DNA from: Chitinophagaceae bacterium
Lineage (GTDB): Bacteria; Bacteroidota; Bacteroidia; Chitinophagales; Chitinophagaceae
NCBI GenBank assembly: GCA_016721085.1
Contig: JADKJI010000016.1
Coordinates: 1 to 64,000, forward strand
Reading direction: 5' to 3'
Length of the DNA stretch: 64,000 nt
Positions within the stretch are counted from its first letter, which is position 1. Each line of letters starts with the position of its first letter. Positions 44,966 through 55,405 of the stretch are shown piece after piece. The translations under genes were made by a program, and so were the position numbers. Below the pieces are notes generated by a model, which worked only from the letters and a program-made list of their open reading frames with translations, was not told the origin of the DNA and did no database searches.

Positions 44966-47917
44966 ATGAGAAAACAACTGCTACTTTCATTGTTGGGACT
45001 TGCAAGCTTTTCCGGCGTAGAGGCACAAATCAAACTTAACCGGAAAGTTGTTGATACGGTTCCCATCCGAAGAGTAGACCCGACCATTAGGCCTGTAGGA
45101 GGTACTAAGATAATCTCCAATCTAAACCAACCTCAAAGGGATGTTGATTTCCTCAACTGGAATTTTGAGAAAGGACTTACCGGTTGGACGAAAGAAGGCA
45201 CTGCATTCAATAACCAACCAACAGTTCGTTTTGCTGTAACTACACAGCGGATTAACTACCAAATGGAATATAACCAGGGGGGAGTTGGAGGAGATTATTG
45301 GAAGAATATGGGCATGAATAACGGTCATAATGGAAACTATTGGGTAGGTACTTATGAAAACAATCCACAGGGTAACAGCTTCAACCAGTATCAGGGAGAT
45401 CAACCCGTAGGTATTCTCAGTTCCCCTGAGTTCCTTCTTACCAATCAATATTGTTATTTTCTTATTGGTGGTGGAGCTGATCCACAAAGATTGTATGTTG
45501 AATTCCAAACCAAGCAACCTGATGGTAGCTGGAAGACGGAAGTTACCCGATCTTCTTTCCGTAATAGTGAAATGATGTATCGCGAACGGTTGGATCTTGC
45601 GGCTTTTTTGAACAAGGTTGGTAGAATAAGGATAGTTGATAATAGCTATGCCGGATGGGGTCATATCAATGTTGACAATATCCGCTTTTCAAATACACTG
45701 CTTGATGGAATACAGATTCGTGATGCTGCTACAGGACGGAATTATGAAGTGGATGTAGATGCACCAGTATGGGGCGTTGCAGATACGCATGCACATCCAA
45801 TGCATCAGGAAGGATTCGGTGGGGCATTGATTGCGGGTAAACCTAATACACCTCTGTCAGAAACATATAGCAATGCATTATGTGATCAAAAGCATAGTAG
45901 TTTGGGAGCAGGCGTTAGTAATAAGCTTTTCATTTTGGGTGCGGATGCGCACTTTGCAAAGGGCTGGCCCGATTTTCTGGAGTTTCCCAGGTTTACCACA
46001 AAGACTCACCAGCAGCAGCATGTAGAATTCCTCAAGCGTGCATGGCAGGGTGGATTGCGAATCTATTGTGCCCTTGCAATTAATAATATGTATGTACCAT
46101 CACTGGCGCTCGGACCTGGTACGGATGGTCGAGCCTATGATGATGAGTCTGCCATAAAAAGACAGATCATTGCTATTACTGAAATGGTGAACCAGAACTA
46201 TCAATGGATGGGAATTGCAAAAACACCAAGAGAAGCCCGTAAGTTAATTCTTGAAGGAAAATTAGCAGTAGTACTTGGTATTGAAACCGATAATCTCGGA
46301 AATTTCAAAACGGCTTCCTATAACTGGAATGATAATGTAGGTCCAGCAAATAAACCATTGGTGGCTTTGAACGATGTAAACGCCGACCAGTTTCTGGAGG
46401 CTAAGTTGAATGAGTACTATATTGATGGTGTTAGACAGATTACACCCATTCACTATATAACTGGTGTATTCGGCGGCGCCGCAGTTTTCCGTGGAGAACT
46501 GGCTGCGAACCAGTTTACATTCAACAACAATGTAAGTGTGAAGTCGGCTGTTGATAAACGCATCCCTTATTCTTTGTTCAGTGACTACACCACTTTGCTA
46601 TTTGCTTCCAATCCATTGCTTACAAAAGCTGGATATGAACAACGAATTTTTAAACAGGGAGGTGGTACTGAATTGAGTACTATCAATGCAGCCAGAATGA
46701 CAAGTATTGGTGTTAAGCTCATTAATAAGATGATGACCAAAGGATTCATCATTGATAGTGAACATATGGGATATGATACAAAGGATGATCTTTTCTCCCT
46801 TGCCGCTACAAGAAATTACCCGGTGATATCATCGCATACCGATCCAGCTGGATTGAGTTATAGTTGGTTAGGACAACCGGTAGCCTTCCGCGAGAATACA
46901 TTCAAACCCGACCAGATATTCAACCAGAATAATTTCGGCACTACTAATATCAGAAACCTGGCGAACGAGTTCGAAATGTCGGATGCTCATTACGGCAAAA
47001 TAACTAATAGTGGAGGAACTGTTGGAGTGTTTATGTTGCCCTACTTAAAGAAAGCCTATACTGGAACACTTGGGAATATTCCTAATGATTGTGCAGGTAG
47101 TACTAAAACATGGGCTCAAATGTATTTGTATAGTGTTGATAAGATGAATTATCGTGGTGTTGCCTTATGTACGGATAGAGGAATGACGGATTTTATTGGT
47201 CCTCGTTTCGGACCCAATTCTGCTTTTACCCTGAAAGATGAAAAGTTGATGGATATGAAAATAACTGAACGCAAGCGTCAACGCCTGTCACAGAGTAATG
47301 GGGTTCGTTACGATGTGAATATGCGGAGTTACTATCCTGTTTGGTATGAAAATATGGAAACGGGTGGTACAGAAATTATCGTTTCGTATCAGGAAGAAGA
47401 CGCCTGGAAAGCTTTAGCAGCAAATGAAGCTGGATTGAATAAAGATAACGTACCAGGTGGTAGAGAATTCTCAAGGGAACTGAGAGTAAAATATTTTCTT
47501 GAAGGATTACAAGTGAGTGCTATGGATGACCCACCAATAAAAAATATGCACTACATGGAAAAAGCGGCAATGTTCTGCGTTAAGAACAATAGAAGCGTTA
47601 CAAGTTTGCCAGGTTATGCTGGATGGTTTCAAGGTGATAAAGACAATGTAATTGCCATACACAATGAAATTATTAAAGTGTGGCAAGTATGGCAAACAAA
47701 GTATGGGAATAATCAACCCCTTCGTCGTTTTCGTACTGGTAACCGCGACTGGGATTTCAATACTGATGGTATGGCGCATTATGGATTGATGCCTGATTTC
47801 TTTCAGGATCTGAGCAATATTGGATTAAACAACGGAAAACTTTGGTTCCTTTTCAATAGTGCTGAGGATTATATAGCGATGTGGGAGAAAACAGTAAAAG
47901 CATCTGGAACAAGATAA
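44966..47917 (+). CDS. Large secreted M19-dipeptidase-like metallohydrolase with N-terminal beta-sandwich-like region
   Basis: 983 residues. The signal peptide ends near 'GVEAQ'. Residues 62-245 resemble a carbohydrate-binding-type jelly roll ('LNWNFEKGLTGWTKEGTAF', 'GRIRIVDNSYAGWGHINVDN'). From ~265 a metal-dependent hydrolase barrel starts: 'VADTHAHPMHQEGF' (H275, H277), then 'AVVLGIETDNLG', 'FIIDSEHMGYDTKDDL' and 'PVISSHTDPAGLSYSW', with a late acidic strand 'GVALCTDRGMTDFIG'. The order of metal-ligand-like motifs recalls renal dipeptidase M19, but the protein is over twice the usual size, with long insertions and a ~180-residue C-terminal region. Substrate unknown. The next gene follows after 12 bases. 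Confidence 0.78.
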   Translation: MRKQLLLSLLGLASFSGVEAQIKLNRKVVDTVPIRRVDPTIRPVGGTKIISNLNQPQRDVDFLNWNFEKGLTGWTKEGTAFNNQPTVRFAVTTQRINYQMEYNQGGVGGDYWKNMGMNNGHNGNYWVGTYENNPQGNSFNQYQGDQPVGILSSPEFLLTNQYCYFLIGGGADPQRLYVEFQTKQPDGSWKTEVTRSSFRNSEMMYRERLDLAAFLNKVGRIRIVDNSYAGWGHINVDNIRFSNTLLDGIQIRDAATGRNYEVDVDAPVWGVADTHAHPMHQEGFGGALIAGKPNTPLSETYSNALCDQKHSSLGAGVSNKLFILGADAHFAKGWPDFLEFPRFTTKTHQQQHVEFLKRAWQGGLRIYCALAINNMYVPSLALGPGTDGRAYDDESAIKRQIIAITEMVNQNYQWMGIAKTPREARKLILEGKLAVVLGIETDNLGNFKTASYNWNDNVGPANKPLVALNDVNADQFLEAKLNEYYIDGVRQITPIHYITGVFGGAAVFRGELAANQFTFNNNVSVKSAVDKRIPYSLFSDYTTLLFASNPLLTKAGYEQRIFKQGGGTELSTINAARMTSIGVKLINKMMTKGFIIDSEHMGYDTKDDLFSLAATRNYPVISSHTDPAGLSYSWLGQPVAFRENTFKPDQIFNQNNFGTTNIRNLANEFEMSDAHYGKITNSGGTVGVFMLPYLKKAYTGTLGNIPNDCAGSTKTWAQMYLYSVDKMNYRGVALCTDRGMTDFIGPRFGPNSAFTLKDEKLMDMKITERKRQRLSQSNGVRYDVNMRSYYPVWYENMETGGTEIIVSYQEEDAWKALAANEAGLNKDNVPGGREFSRELRVKYFLEGLQVSAMDDPPIKNMHYMEKAAMFCVKNNRSVTSLPGYAGWFQGDKDNVIAIHNEIIKVWQVWQTKYGNNQPLRRFRTGNRDWDFNTDGMAHYGLMPDFFQDLSNIGLNNGKLWFLFNSAEDYIAMWEKTVKASGTR

Positions 47918-47929
47918 TAATAAATGATT

Positions 47930-49369
47930 ATGAAAAAGATAGTATTAATCCCTTTGTTGTTATTAGCAATTATGACAATCGCTCAAAAGAAAGTAGTACC
48001 GGTTAGCCAATCAGCATTGACTGGCATTTCATTGCCCAGTGGTTCAAAACAGGATAAAAGGTTTTTGTCGGAGACCAGTGCAAGAATTTTGTTGGAAATG
48101 GAGAGTAAAAAAACCGGAATGGAAATCAAGGATGTGGAAGTGATTTATTTACCTCCCATTGTTGCCGGTAGCTATAGTGATGATTCTTTGATTGCCGCTC
48201 TAAGTGCAATAGGATGGAATATTTCACCTGTAGGAACAGACGATAAGTATGTTTTATTGCAAAAAGATGGCAAATCGGTAATGGCCTACTATGAGAAAAG
48301 CACTAAGAAGGAAACGCAGCTTTATCTTGGAGTAACAGCCGCAATAACTTCGAATGCTGGTAATAATGGAGGTTATCAAAATCCACCGGTGTATAATAAT
48401 CCCCCATCAGGATATCCACCGCCTCCTCCTCCAGTAACCAATCAACAGGATTATAGTAACAATAATAACAATCCGCCACCACCACCTCCACCCGCGCCAC
48501 CGCCGCCACCTTCAGCTCCACCAATGAATATGGAAAGAACAGCTCCAACCCCAGCAGGTAACAATGGTATCACTATCTCCACCATCAATTTTGATGATGG
48601 ATGGGTATCTATGCCAATGGCCGATTGGGTGCAGGTAACAAAAGGGGAATTTACAGTTCTCTTGCATTACCCTTCACATCTTCCGGATAATTTACAAAGC
48701 GAAGAATATGAAGTTATCCTGAAATATTACTGGAACCTGCTAGTGCAACCTCGATATACTCTTTCTAATATTGAAATTCGTAAGGATAACAATTATAATT
48801 ATCAAAGGGAGTATTTCATGGAATCGGATGCTGTTGAAACGAATACAGGAAAGTCTTGCCATGTAAGCTTCAGAATATTTTTAGAAAGTGGAATCGCTTC
48901 CTGTGTCGAAATTCAATCTTCTTCAAAGAATATCTATTGGGCATCATTCCCAACCATTGAATCAATTAATCCATTAAGAAGTTATAATAAGTTCGCTGTT
49001 ACACAAGGGGATCTTGTTGGCGAATGGCAGGAAAATATTGGTCGCTATGCGAATTATTACAATGTGTATACGGGATGCTATGCAGGAATGAATGCAGTTT
49101 CTATCAATAGCAAGATGGTATTAGGAGATAATGGACAATTCACCATCGAGCATAAAGGCGCATCTGGTATGGCAGGAAGCCAACAGTTCTTTGATGAGAA
49201 ACATGCTGGCTCATATCAAGTAAGCAATTGGGAAATATCGATGGTGGAAACAGATGGGAAACAAGTTGCCTATCATGCTTATTATGAAGCCGTAAAGAAT
49301 GGACGTGTCCTCCATATGCAACACAAGCAATTCAGTGGCTCGCAAATGCATTTGTATAAGACAAAATAA
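47930..49369 (+). CDS. Hypothetical secreted protein with proline-rich linker
   Basis: A signal peptide (MKKIVLIPLLLLAIMTIAQ) leads to a ~120-residue N-terminal domain, an Asn/Pro-rich linker with two runs of six or seven Pro (about residues 150-200), and a ~275-residue C-terminal domain ('MADWVQVTKGEFTVLLHYP', 'TQGDLVGEWQENIGRYANYY', ending 'KQFSGSQMHLYKTK'). Neither domain is recognised. An ATG six bases upstream is an equally possible start. The 12-base gap to the M19-like gene suggests co-expression. Confidence 0.78.
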   Translation: MKKIVLIPLLLLAIMTIAQKKVVPVSQSALTGISLPSGSKQDKRFLSETSARILLEMESKKTGMEIKDVEVIYLPPIVAGSYSDDSLIAALSAIGWNISPVGTDDKYVLLQKDGKSVMAYYEKSTKKETQLYLGVTAAITSNAGNNGGYQNPPVYNNPPSGYPPPPPPVTNQQDYSNNNNNPPPPPPPAPPPPPSAPPMNMERTAPTPAGNNGITISTINFDDGWVSMPMADWVQVTKGEFTVLLHYPSHLPDNLQSEEYEVILKYYWNLLVQPRYTLSNIEIRKDNNYNYQREYFMESDAVETNTGKSCHVSFRIFLESGIASCVEIQSSSKNIYWASFPTIESINPLRSYNKFAVTQGDLVGEWQENIGRYANYYNVYTGCYAGMNAVSINSKMVLGDNGQFTIEHKGASGMAGSQQFFDEKHAGSYQVSNWEISMVETDGKQVAYHAYYEAVKNGRVLHMQHKQFSGSQMHLYKTK

Positions 49370-49394
49370 ACTTCCATTAATTTCAATAAGTAGA

Positions 49395-50690
49395 ATGATG
49401 AGAAAACTTTCATTGTCAGTAACTCTTCTATTGATCGCTTTCCTTTCTTATGCCCAGCTAAAGCAGTTGGATAGGCCTATAAAGGATATGTCGAAGCTCC
49501 AGAAGATTATTCTTCCCAATCTGAGTTCAATAAGAGGTTGTCGCGATTTACCTTTATCTGCCGGCTATGCCATTCCTCCAAGAGCAGCAACAAATTCTTA
49601 TCCGATCTATACAATTGATGAGAATGGAATTATTGGATCTGTTGCAGTTCAAAGACAACCACTTGGAACTGTAACAGAAAAATGTGGGAGCCAGGACGGA
49701 TATTGAAAGTTGGGTTTAATATTGTGGGTGCTCCTATTGATATAATTTATGTTGTACAGCGTTATGCAGTAGAGTGGGAGCGTTTTGCAAATATCAAATT
49801 TGAATTTGTGCAGAATATGGCTACAGCAGATATAAGAATAGATTTTTGCCAAACGGATCCTATTCTTATATTGGGCGCGAAGCGATGCTGATCCCTACTA
49901 ATGCAACTACAATGAACTTGGGTTGGCTCACTAGTGCTTCTGCATCAGAAGCCAGGCGAGTTATATTGCATGAGTTCGGTCATGCATTAGGGTTTATCCA
50001 TGAACATAGTTCTCCTACGGCCAATATTCCATACGACCGGGAGAAAGTATATGCTTATTATGCGCAGGCTCCAAATAGTTGGGATAGAGCAACTGTGGAC
50101 CGGAATATTTTCTTGAAATATTCAGTTGCTGAGACTAACTATTCTACTTACGACCGTAGTTCTATCATGCATTATGTAGTTCCTCCTGAATTGACAACTA
50201 ATGGCGTAGGTGTTCCATTCAATACTGAACTATCTACTATCGACAAACAATAGCTGGCTATTTTTATCCATTCCCTCCAACACCACCAACAGCAACAGGT
50301 GTATTGAAAACAGGAGATGATTGCGATCGCGTTGATTTTAAAGTGGAATATAACGTGGTGCCGAACAACAAAGTAGAGTTCGCTTTAAGTTTTTGGGTCA
50401 TACAACAATAAGGCGGTTACCTGGTGGAAACAAATCGGTATTCCTGGTCCTGGGAATTCTGAATCTTACTTTAGGTCCAGAACCATTCGCTTATAGCCAG
50501 TGAAAACAAAACAATTCAGGTTAGTCAGTTTGATTTAAATCAAATCAACTTTCAAAAACCCATCCGCTTCTGGAAAGCTAAAGGACTGGGTATCCATACT
50601 TTGCTATCCTACCAATGGAATATCCTGCCAGCCATTAGAGGTGGTTGCCGGATAACACTTGTCTGGAGCCGGGATAGTTGCTTGCAATAA
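49395..50690 (+). pseudogene. Astacin-like (M12A) secreted metalloprotease, several frame breaks
   Basis: The start is 'MMRKLSLSVTLLLIAFLSYA' (signal peptide). The catalytic zinc motif is 'VILHEFGHALGFIHEH' (HExxHxxGxxH), with 'DRSSIMHY' as the Met-turn region and 'PNGSYSYIGREAMLIP' and 'TTMNLGWL' before it, all typical of M12A. The reading changes frame near 49683, 49850, 50250 and 50395-50480. The sequence after the protease domain ('TGDDCDRVDFKVEYNVVP', 'FWKAKGLGIHTLLSYQW') ends 'LVWSRDSCLQ' with a stop at 50688. The corrected product is about 430 residues with a C-terminal domain of unknown type. The catalytic core looks intact, so error is as likely as decay. Confidence 0.78.
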
Positions 50691-50761
50691 GATATATCCC
50701 TTTTTTTAGGGATAAAGCACAAGCCAGATTTACTTCATATTTACATCTATAATGTTGGAAT

Positions 50762-51247
50762 ATGAAAGTGATATTTTTTGTACTATCGTTTGTGTTTTTT
50801 TGTTCGATAGTACAGGCTCAAACCGACAGCTTTGATGTATTCATATACAAACCTCCCGAATTCTTTACCAAAAGCATATTGCCATCCAGAGCTCAGTTCA
50901 ATCTGACCAACCCCGACAAGAGTTATTGTACCATCACTCTTTATCAAAGTCAAACAGCTACCGATAGTGTTATCCACGATGTTATGCGCCAATGGAATGA
51001 ACAGGTAGTGAAAAGGCTTCGTAAGGCATCTCCAAAACCTTTGCGCATTTACACTGAACAATTATGGCAAGGATGGATATCCACTATTGCCATCGGTAAT
51101 TACTATGAGGGCAAGAAGAAGTGTGTGGTGATGCTGAATTCTTTCCGAAAAGAAAAAACAAGTGCCTTTGTAGTGTATGCTATGACAGATAAATCATTTA
51201 AAGGGGCTACTGATACCTTTTCCCAAAATCTTCGTTTCAAAAAGTGA
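50762..51247 (+). CDS. Small hypothetical secreted protein, heads the S74 array
   Basis: 161 residues with a signal peptide (ending 'IVQAQ'). The mature part opens 'FDVFIYKPPEFFTKS' and includes 'MRQWNEQVVKRL'. It shares plan and short motifs with the protein at 61708 ('FDILWYNVPAGWESQ', 'NTQWKKYVKAM'), so the two are probably distant paralogues bracketing the array. Function unknown. The next gene starts 15 bases after its stop. Confidence 0.75.
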   Translation: MKVIFFVLSFVFFCSIVQAQTDSFDVFIYKPPEFFTKSILPSRAQFNLTNPDKSYCTITLYQSQTATDSVIHDVMRQWNEQVVKRLRKASPKPLRIYTEQLWQGWISTIAIGNYYEGKKKCVVMLNSFRKEKTSAFVVYAMTDKSFKGATDTFSQNLRFKK

Positions 51248-51262
51248 TAAAATCTTTGCGTT

Positions 51263-53777
51263 ATGAAAAGAAATCTAATTGTATCTATTTTGCTTTTGTT
51301 ACTGCTTCAAATGACAGCTATTGCACAAACAGGTAATACAGGAATTGGAACCACCGACCCACAGGCCAAATTGCATGTGAATGGTGATCTGAAATTACAG
51401 CAGGGAGTGTCTGTCAATAAATTCAGTACAGATAGTCTGTTTACTTCAAACAGCCATAGTATAATTCCAACAGAAAAGGCTATCAAGGATTATATAAAGA
51501 CGGGCTTGTGGATGGGTATTGATACAACAGCATTGAGTGACAATATCCTGATAGCAAAAGGATTTGGCACGCAAAAGCTCGCAAACCCGGTAGCTGCTGT
51601 CATTCAAGGTAATTATGCCTATACTGCAAACTATTTGACAAATAGTTTGGTGATTTATGATATTACTGATCATAATAATCCAGCATTCAAAAGCAATATA
51701 ACAACAAATATTTCAGGCCCTGTTGATGTTGAAGTACAAGGAAATTATGCTTATGTAGTTACTGAAATCAATAATAGCTCTCATTTTCAATATTGCGAAT
51801 CCCTTTTATTACACCTGTTGGTTTCATAACAACAGGATTAAACAGACCCATAGAAATGGTTTTGCAAGGTAATTTAGCATATGTATCAAATAACCTTACT
51901 CCGAGAGTTCAGATTTTTGATATCTCAAATCCTTTGACTGTAGAAGCTCGTGGGTCTTTTAATTCCGGACTTATTTCAGATTTGAAGGTAGCTGGGAATT
52001 TTGTATACACCACTAATGATGGGGCGTCAAGACTGTCTATTTATGATGTTTCAAATTCGGATGCGCCAGTAGCGCGAGGTACAACAACAAGTGGTTTGAA
52101 TGGAGCTGGTGGGGTCTACATAAAAAATGGGTTTGCGTTTGTTTCTTCAACAAATAATGGTGTTGTAAGGGTTTTTAATGTATCGAATCCTGATCTTATT
52201 ACTGGTGTTGGTACCTCAACCAATGAAATGCACACACCATTTGATCTTTCTGGTACAGGGAATTATCTTTTTGTATTAGACCAAGCTGGAACGGGTATTG
52301 GGGTATATGATATTAGTGATCCATCTGCTATGATATGGAAAGGGTATAATAATACCAACTTAAGTTCAGCTGGAAGAATGGGAGTTTCGGGTGAGACCAT
52401 TGTAGTGCCATCTTATTACAATAATCGCCTTTGTATTTTTGAATTAGATCGTTCCAGAAATATTAGTTTTACTTCGAGTGGTTTTCAATCTACACCTTCA
52501 CTTTGGTTAAATAATGGTAAGGATATCTACAGAGGAAATGGCTTTGTTGGCATTGGTATTTCACAGCCAAAAGCAAATCTTCATGTTGAAGGGGCTACCT
52601 ATCTTTTCGGTAATGTGGGCATAAATACGGATTTGCCAAGGTTCCCATTTAGTGTTGAGGGCAATTCTATTTTAATGGAAGTATTGGTAATTGGATCATC
52701 ATCTCCTCTTGCAACACTCCATGTACAAGGTAATGGATATGTATCTGGTAATCTTGGTATTGGAACTGCAAATCAATTTGCTCAGCAAACTTTTCCAATT
52801 CTTTAGGGAATAAAATTGCCTTATATGGGAATAGTGCCATTTCCCAATACGGTATGGGCATTCAAGGTAGTTTAATGCAATTCTATACAGATGCTGTTGG
52901 AGCCAATTTTGCATTCGGGTATGGCAGCAGCACAGCTTTTACTGAGCGAGCTCGCATTTATAATTCAGGATATGACGGAATGTTATTGAATGGCCGAATA
53001 GTTTTGAGGAATGGAACCGCTGATATCAATGGGGGGACTGGAGTTTGGTTGATGAATCCAACTAACACAGCCCTGTTAGGTTTTTTTGGCGCACAGAATG
53101 CCAATAATTTCGGTTTTTATAGCAATAATACAGGATGGGGATTAACCTATAACAGTTTCACTGGCAAAATTGGTATTGGAAATAGTAATCCAACCGCTCC
53201 ATTAACATTTGCGGCAAGCATTGAAAAGAAGATTACCCTATATCCTGGTGGTACAGGAGATGCAGGTATGTCTGTTTCAGGAAATGATTTCCGCCTCTAT
53301 TCGGATAATATTAACGCAAGAGTTTCATTCGGATATGATGATTTCACTCTTGGTTTTATTTCGAGAGCCTATGTACCTGCAACTGGAGCCGTGGCGTTGG
53401 TAGTAGCAGGACAAATAAATGCTAATGGTACAATATATAATTCAGATGCCCGCTACAAGAAAAATATCTACACCTTGAATAACTCCCTTGAAAAAGTTAT
53501 GCAATTACGAGGGGTGGGGTATGAGATGAGAAAAGATGAATTTCCAGATAAGCAATTCTCAGACGGTTCGCAGGTGGGATTGATTGCGCAGGAAGTGGAG
53601 AAAGTAGTTCCGGAAGTGGTTGTAACAAATGCTGATGGGTATAAATCGGTGGATTATGCGAAACTGGTTCCGGTTTTGATTGAAGCATTGAAAGGGCAAC
53701 AGCAACAAAGGCAGGAAGACCTTAAGCGAATAGAAAGACTGGAAGCTCAAATAAAACAATTAATAGAAAAAAAGTAG
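51263..53777 (+). CDS. S74 intramolecular-chaperone surface protein with LVIVD repeats, two frame-break sites
   Basis: A signal peptide is followed by 'GNTGIGTTDPQAKLHVNG', the opening module of this family. A beta-propeller-like set of LVIVD repeats comes next, each with a 'GNYAY..NYLTNSLVIYDI' pattern: 'QGNLAYVSNNL', 'AGNFVYTTNDG', 'KNGFAFVSSTNNGVV', 'GNYLFVLDQAG'. Two more 'VGIG..P.A.LHV' modules and a C-terminal S74 domain starting at 'NSDARYKKNIYTL' complete it. A coiled-coil tail ends 'IERLEAQIKQLIEKK'. The frame changes near 51785-51800 and 52805; the shifted frames join smoothly ('NSLGNKIALYGNS'). Restored length is about 838 residues. It is the only array member with LVIVD repeats. 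Confidence 0.82.
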
Positions 53778-53778
53778 G

Positions 53779-55404
53779 ATGAAAAATAGCATAATCGTTT
53801 TTGCAATTCTTCTGGGATACTCATCAGTATTTAGTCAGAATGTTGGTATTGGAACATTAACACCTGCGGCGAGATTACATGTGGCAGATAGTGCAGTAGT
53901 ATTTACAGGTTCTGCTACAGTGTTACCAAATACTTCTTTCGGACCACCAATATCAGGTCAAGGAACAAGAATGATGTGGTATCCACAGAAAGCATCATGG
54001 AGAGCCGGTTACGTCTCTGGCTTTGCTTGGAATAAAGATTATGTTGGTGATTACTCCTTTGCTACTAATTTCAATAATTTAGCAAGTGGTTCAGCTTCAT
54101 CCAGTTTTGGCGTTCAAACTTCAGCAATTGGAGGCGCTTCTGTAAGTTTTGGTAATTCGACTGTTGCTCTAGGTTATGGATCTGCAAGTTTTGGGGTAGA
54201 AAATACCTCAATTGGTTTTTACTCTTTTTCAATGGGCAATAATACTCGTGCTAATGGAACTGGTTCCATTAGTATGGGAGACAGCACTAATGCAATTGGA
54301 GATTATTCATTGTGCATGGGCCATAGAACAATATCAGATGGATTCGCTTCCACTGCAATGGGATTGTCAACCATTTCAAAAGCTGACTATTCATTGGTTG
54401 TTGGGAAATATAATGATGTAACAACATCTGGTGCTTTGTTTGAAGTGGGTAATGGTACTGCAAGTAGCCGATCAAACGCTATTACAGTTCTTGAAAATGG
54501 CAACGTTGGGATTGGAATTATAAATCCTTCAAATCTATTGTCTTTCGCAGCTGTAGGTGGAAAGAAAATATCACTTTATCCAGGTGGAACAGGAGATGCT
54601 GGAATGGGTATCTTCCCCAATGAATTCCGCCAGTATTCAGATAACCCCAATGCCGATATCACTTTCGGCTATGATAGCTACAGCACCGGATTTTCAGAAA
54701 AAGTTCGCTTCAAGGCTAATGGCATGGTAGGTATTGGAACTTCCACCCCCGCGTTAAGCACCGGCGGATCTGGACTAGTTGCACAGAACAACACTTATAT
54801 CCAGTTAAGAGTGCAGTCAAGTGCCTCAGCCGCCGGTTTGGAATTCAAGCCATCAACAGGACATCAATATGAAGTACAAGCTGACAATTTCAATAGTTGG
54901 TTTGTTTATAACCGTACCATGAATGCTTATCGTCTTTATATCAATGGTTCCGGTTTTGTAGGTATTGGAACGAACAATCCAACGCAAGCTCTACAGGTTA
55001 TAGGAAATATCCTTGCCAGTGGAACTATCACTCCATCGGATATCCGATACAAGAAAAATATACAGTTGATTCAATCCCCAATGGAGAAATTAAAGCAACT
55101 GAATGGAGTTACTTATGAATACCGTAAAGATGATTTCCCTCAAATGGGCTTTTCAGATACGGAACAAGTAGGGTTGATTGCCCAGGAAGTGGAGAAAGTG
55201 TTTCCTCAGTTGGTAGTAACGGATGATAATGGGTATAAGGCGGTTGATTATGTAAAACTAGTTCCTGTGCTGATTGAGACGGCTAAAGCACAACAAGTTC
55301 AAATTGATAAACTGCAAGTACAACTTGAAAAGCAGCAACAACAACACGAAGAAGATTTGAAAAGGCTAGAAGCTAAAATCAAACAATTAGTAGAAAAAAA
55401 GTAA
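53779..55404 (+). CDS. S74 intramolecular-chaperone surface protein with YadA-head-like repeats (copy 2, intact)
   Basis: 541 residues. A signal peptide is followed by 'NVGIGTLTPAARLHVADS', then ~14-residue head repeats ('SGSASSSFGVQTSAIGGAS', 'SIGFYSFSMGNNTRANGT', 'AIGDYSLCMGHRTISDG') as in trimeric adhesin heads. Then come 'NVGIGIINPSNLLSFAAVG', 'GTGDAGMGIFPNEFRQYSD' and the S74 domain from S420 in 'PSDIRYKKNIQLI'. 'GLIAQEVEKVFPQLVV' and 'YKAVDYVKLVPVLIE' precede a coiled-coil tail. In known S74 proteins the Ser and Lys of SDxRxK drive self-cleavage after trimer folding; both are present. It starts one base after the previous stop. Confidence 0.93.
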   Translation: MKNSIIVFAILLGYSSVFSQNVGIGTLTPAARLHVADSAVVFTGSATVLPNTSFGPPISGQGTRMMWYPQKASWRAGYVSGFAWNKDYVGDYSFATNFNNLASGSASSSFGVQTSAIGGASVSFGNSTVALGYGSASFGVENTSIGFYSFSMGNNTRANGTGSISMGDSTNAIGDYSLCMGHRTISDGFASTAMGLSTISKADYSLVVGKYNDVTTSGALFEVGNGTASSRSNAITVLENGNVGIGIINPSNLLSFAAVGGKKISLYPGGTGDAGMGIFPNEFRQYSDNPNADITFGYDSYSTGFSEKVRFKANGMVGIGTSTPALSTGGSGLVAQNNTYIQLRVQSSASAAGLEFKPSTGHQYEVQADNFNSWFVYNRTMNAYRLYINGSGFVGIGTNNPTQALQVIGNILASGTITPSDIRYKKNIQLIQSPMEKLKQLNGVTYEYRKDDFPQMGFSDTEQVGLIAQEVEKVFPQLVVTDDNGYKAVDYVKLVPVLIETAKAQQVQIDKLQVQLEKQQQQHEEDLKRLEAKIKQLVEKK

Positions 55405-55405
55405 A

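Noticed and set aside
48303..48548. Reverse frame rich in Val/Glu opposite the proline-rich linker
   Set aside because: Artefact of the complement of Pro/Asn codons.
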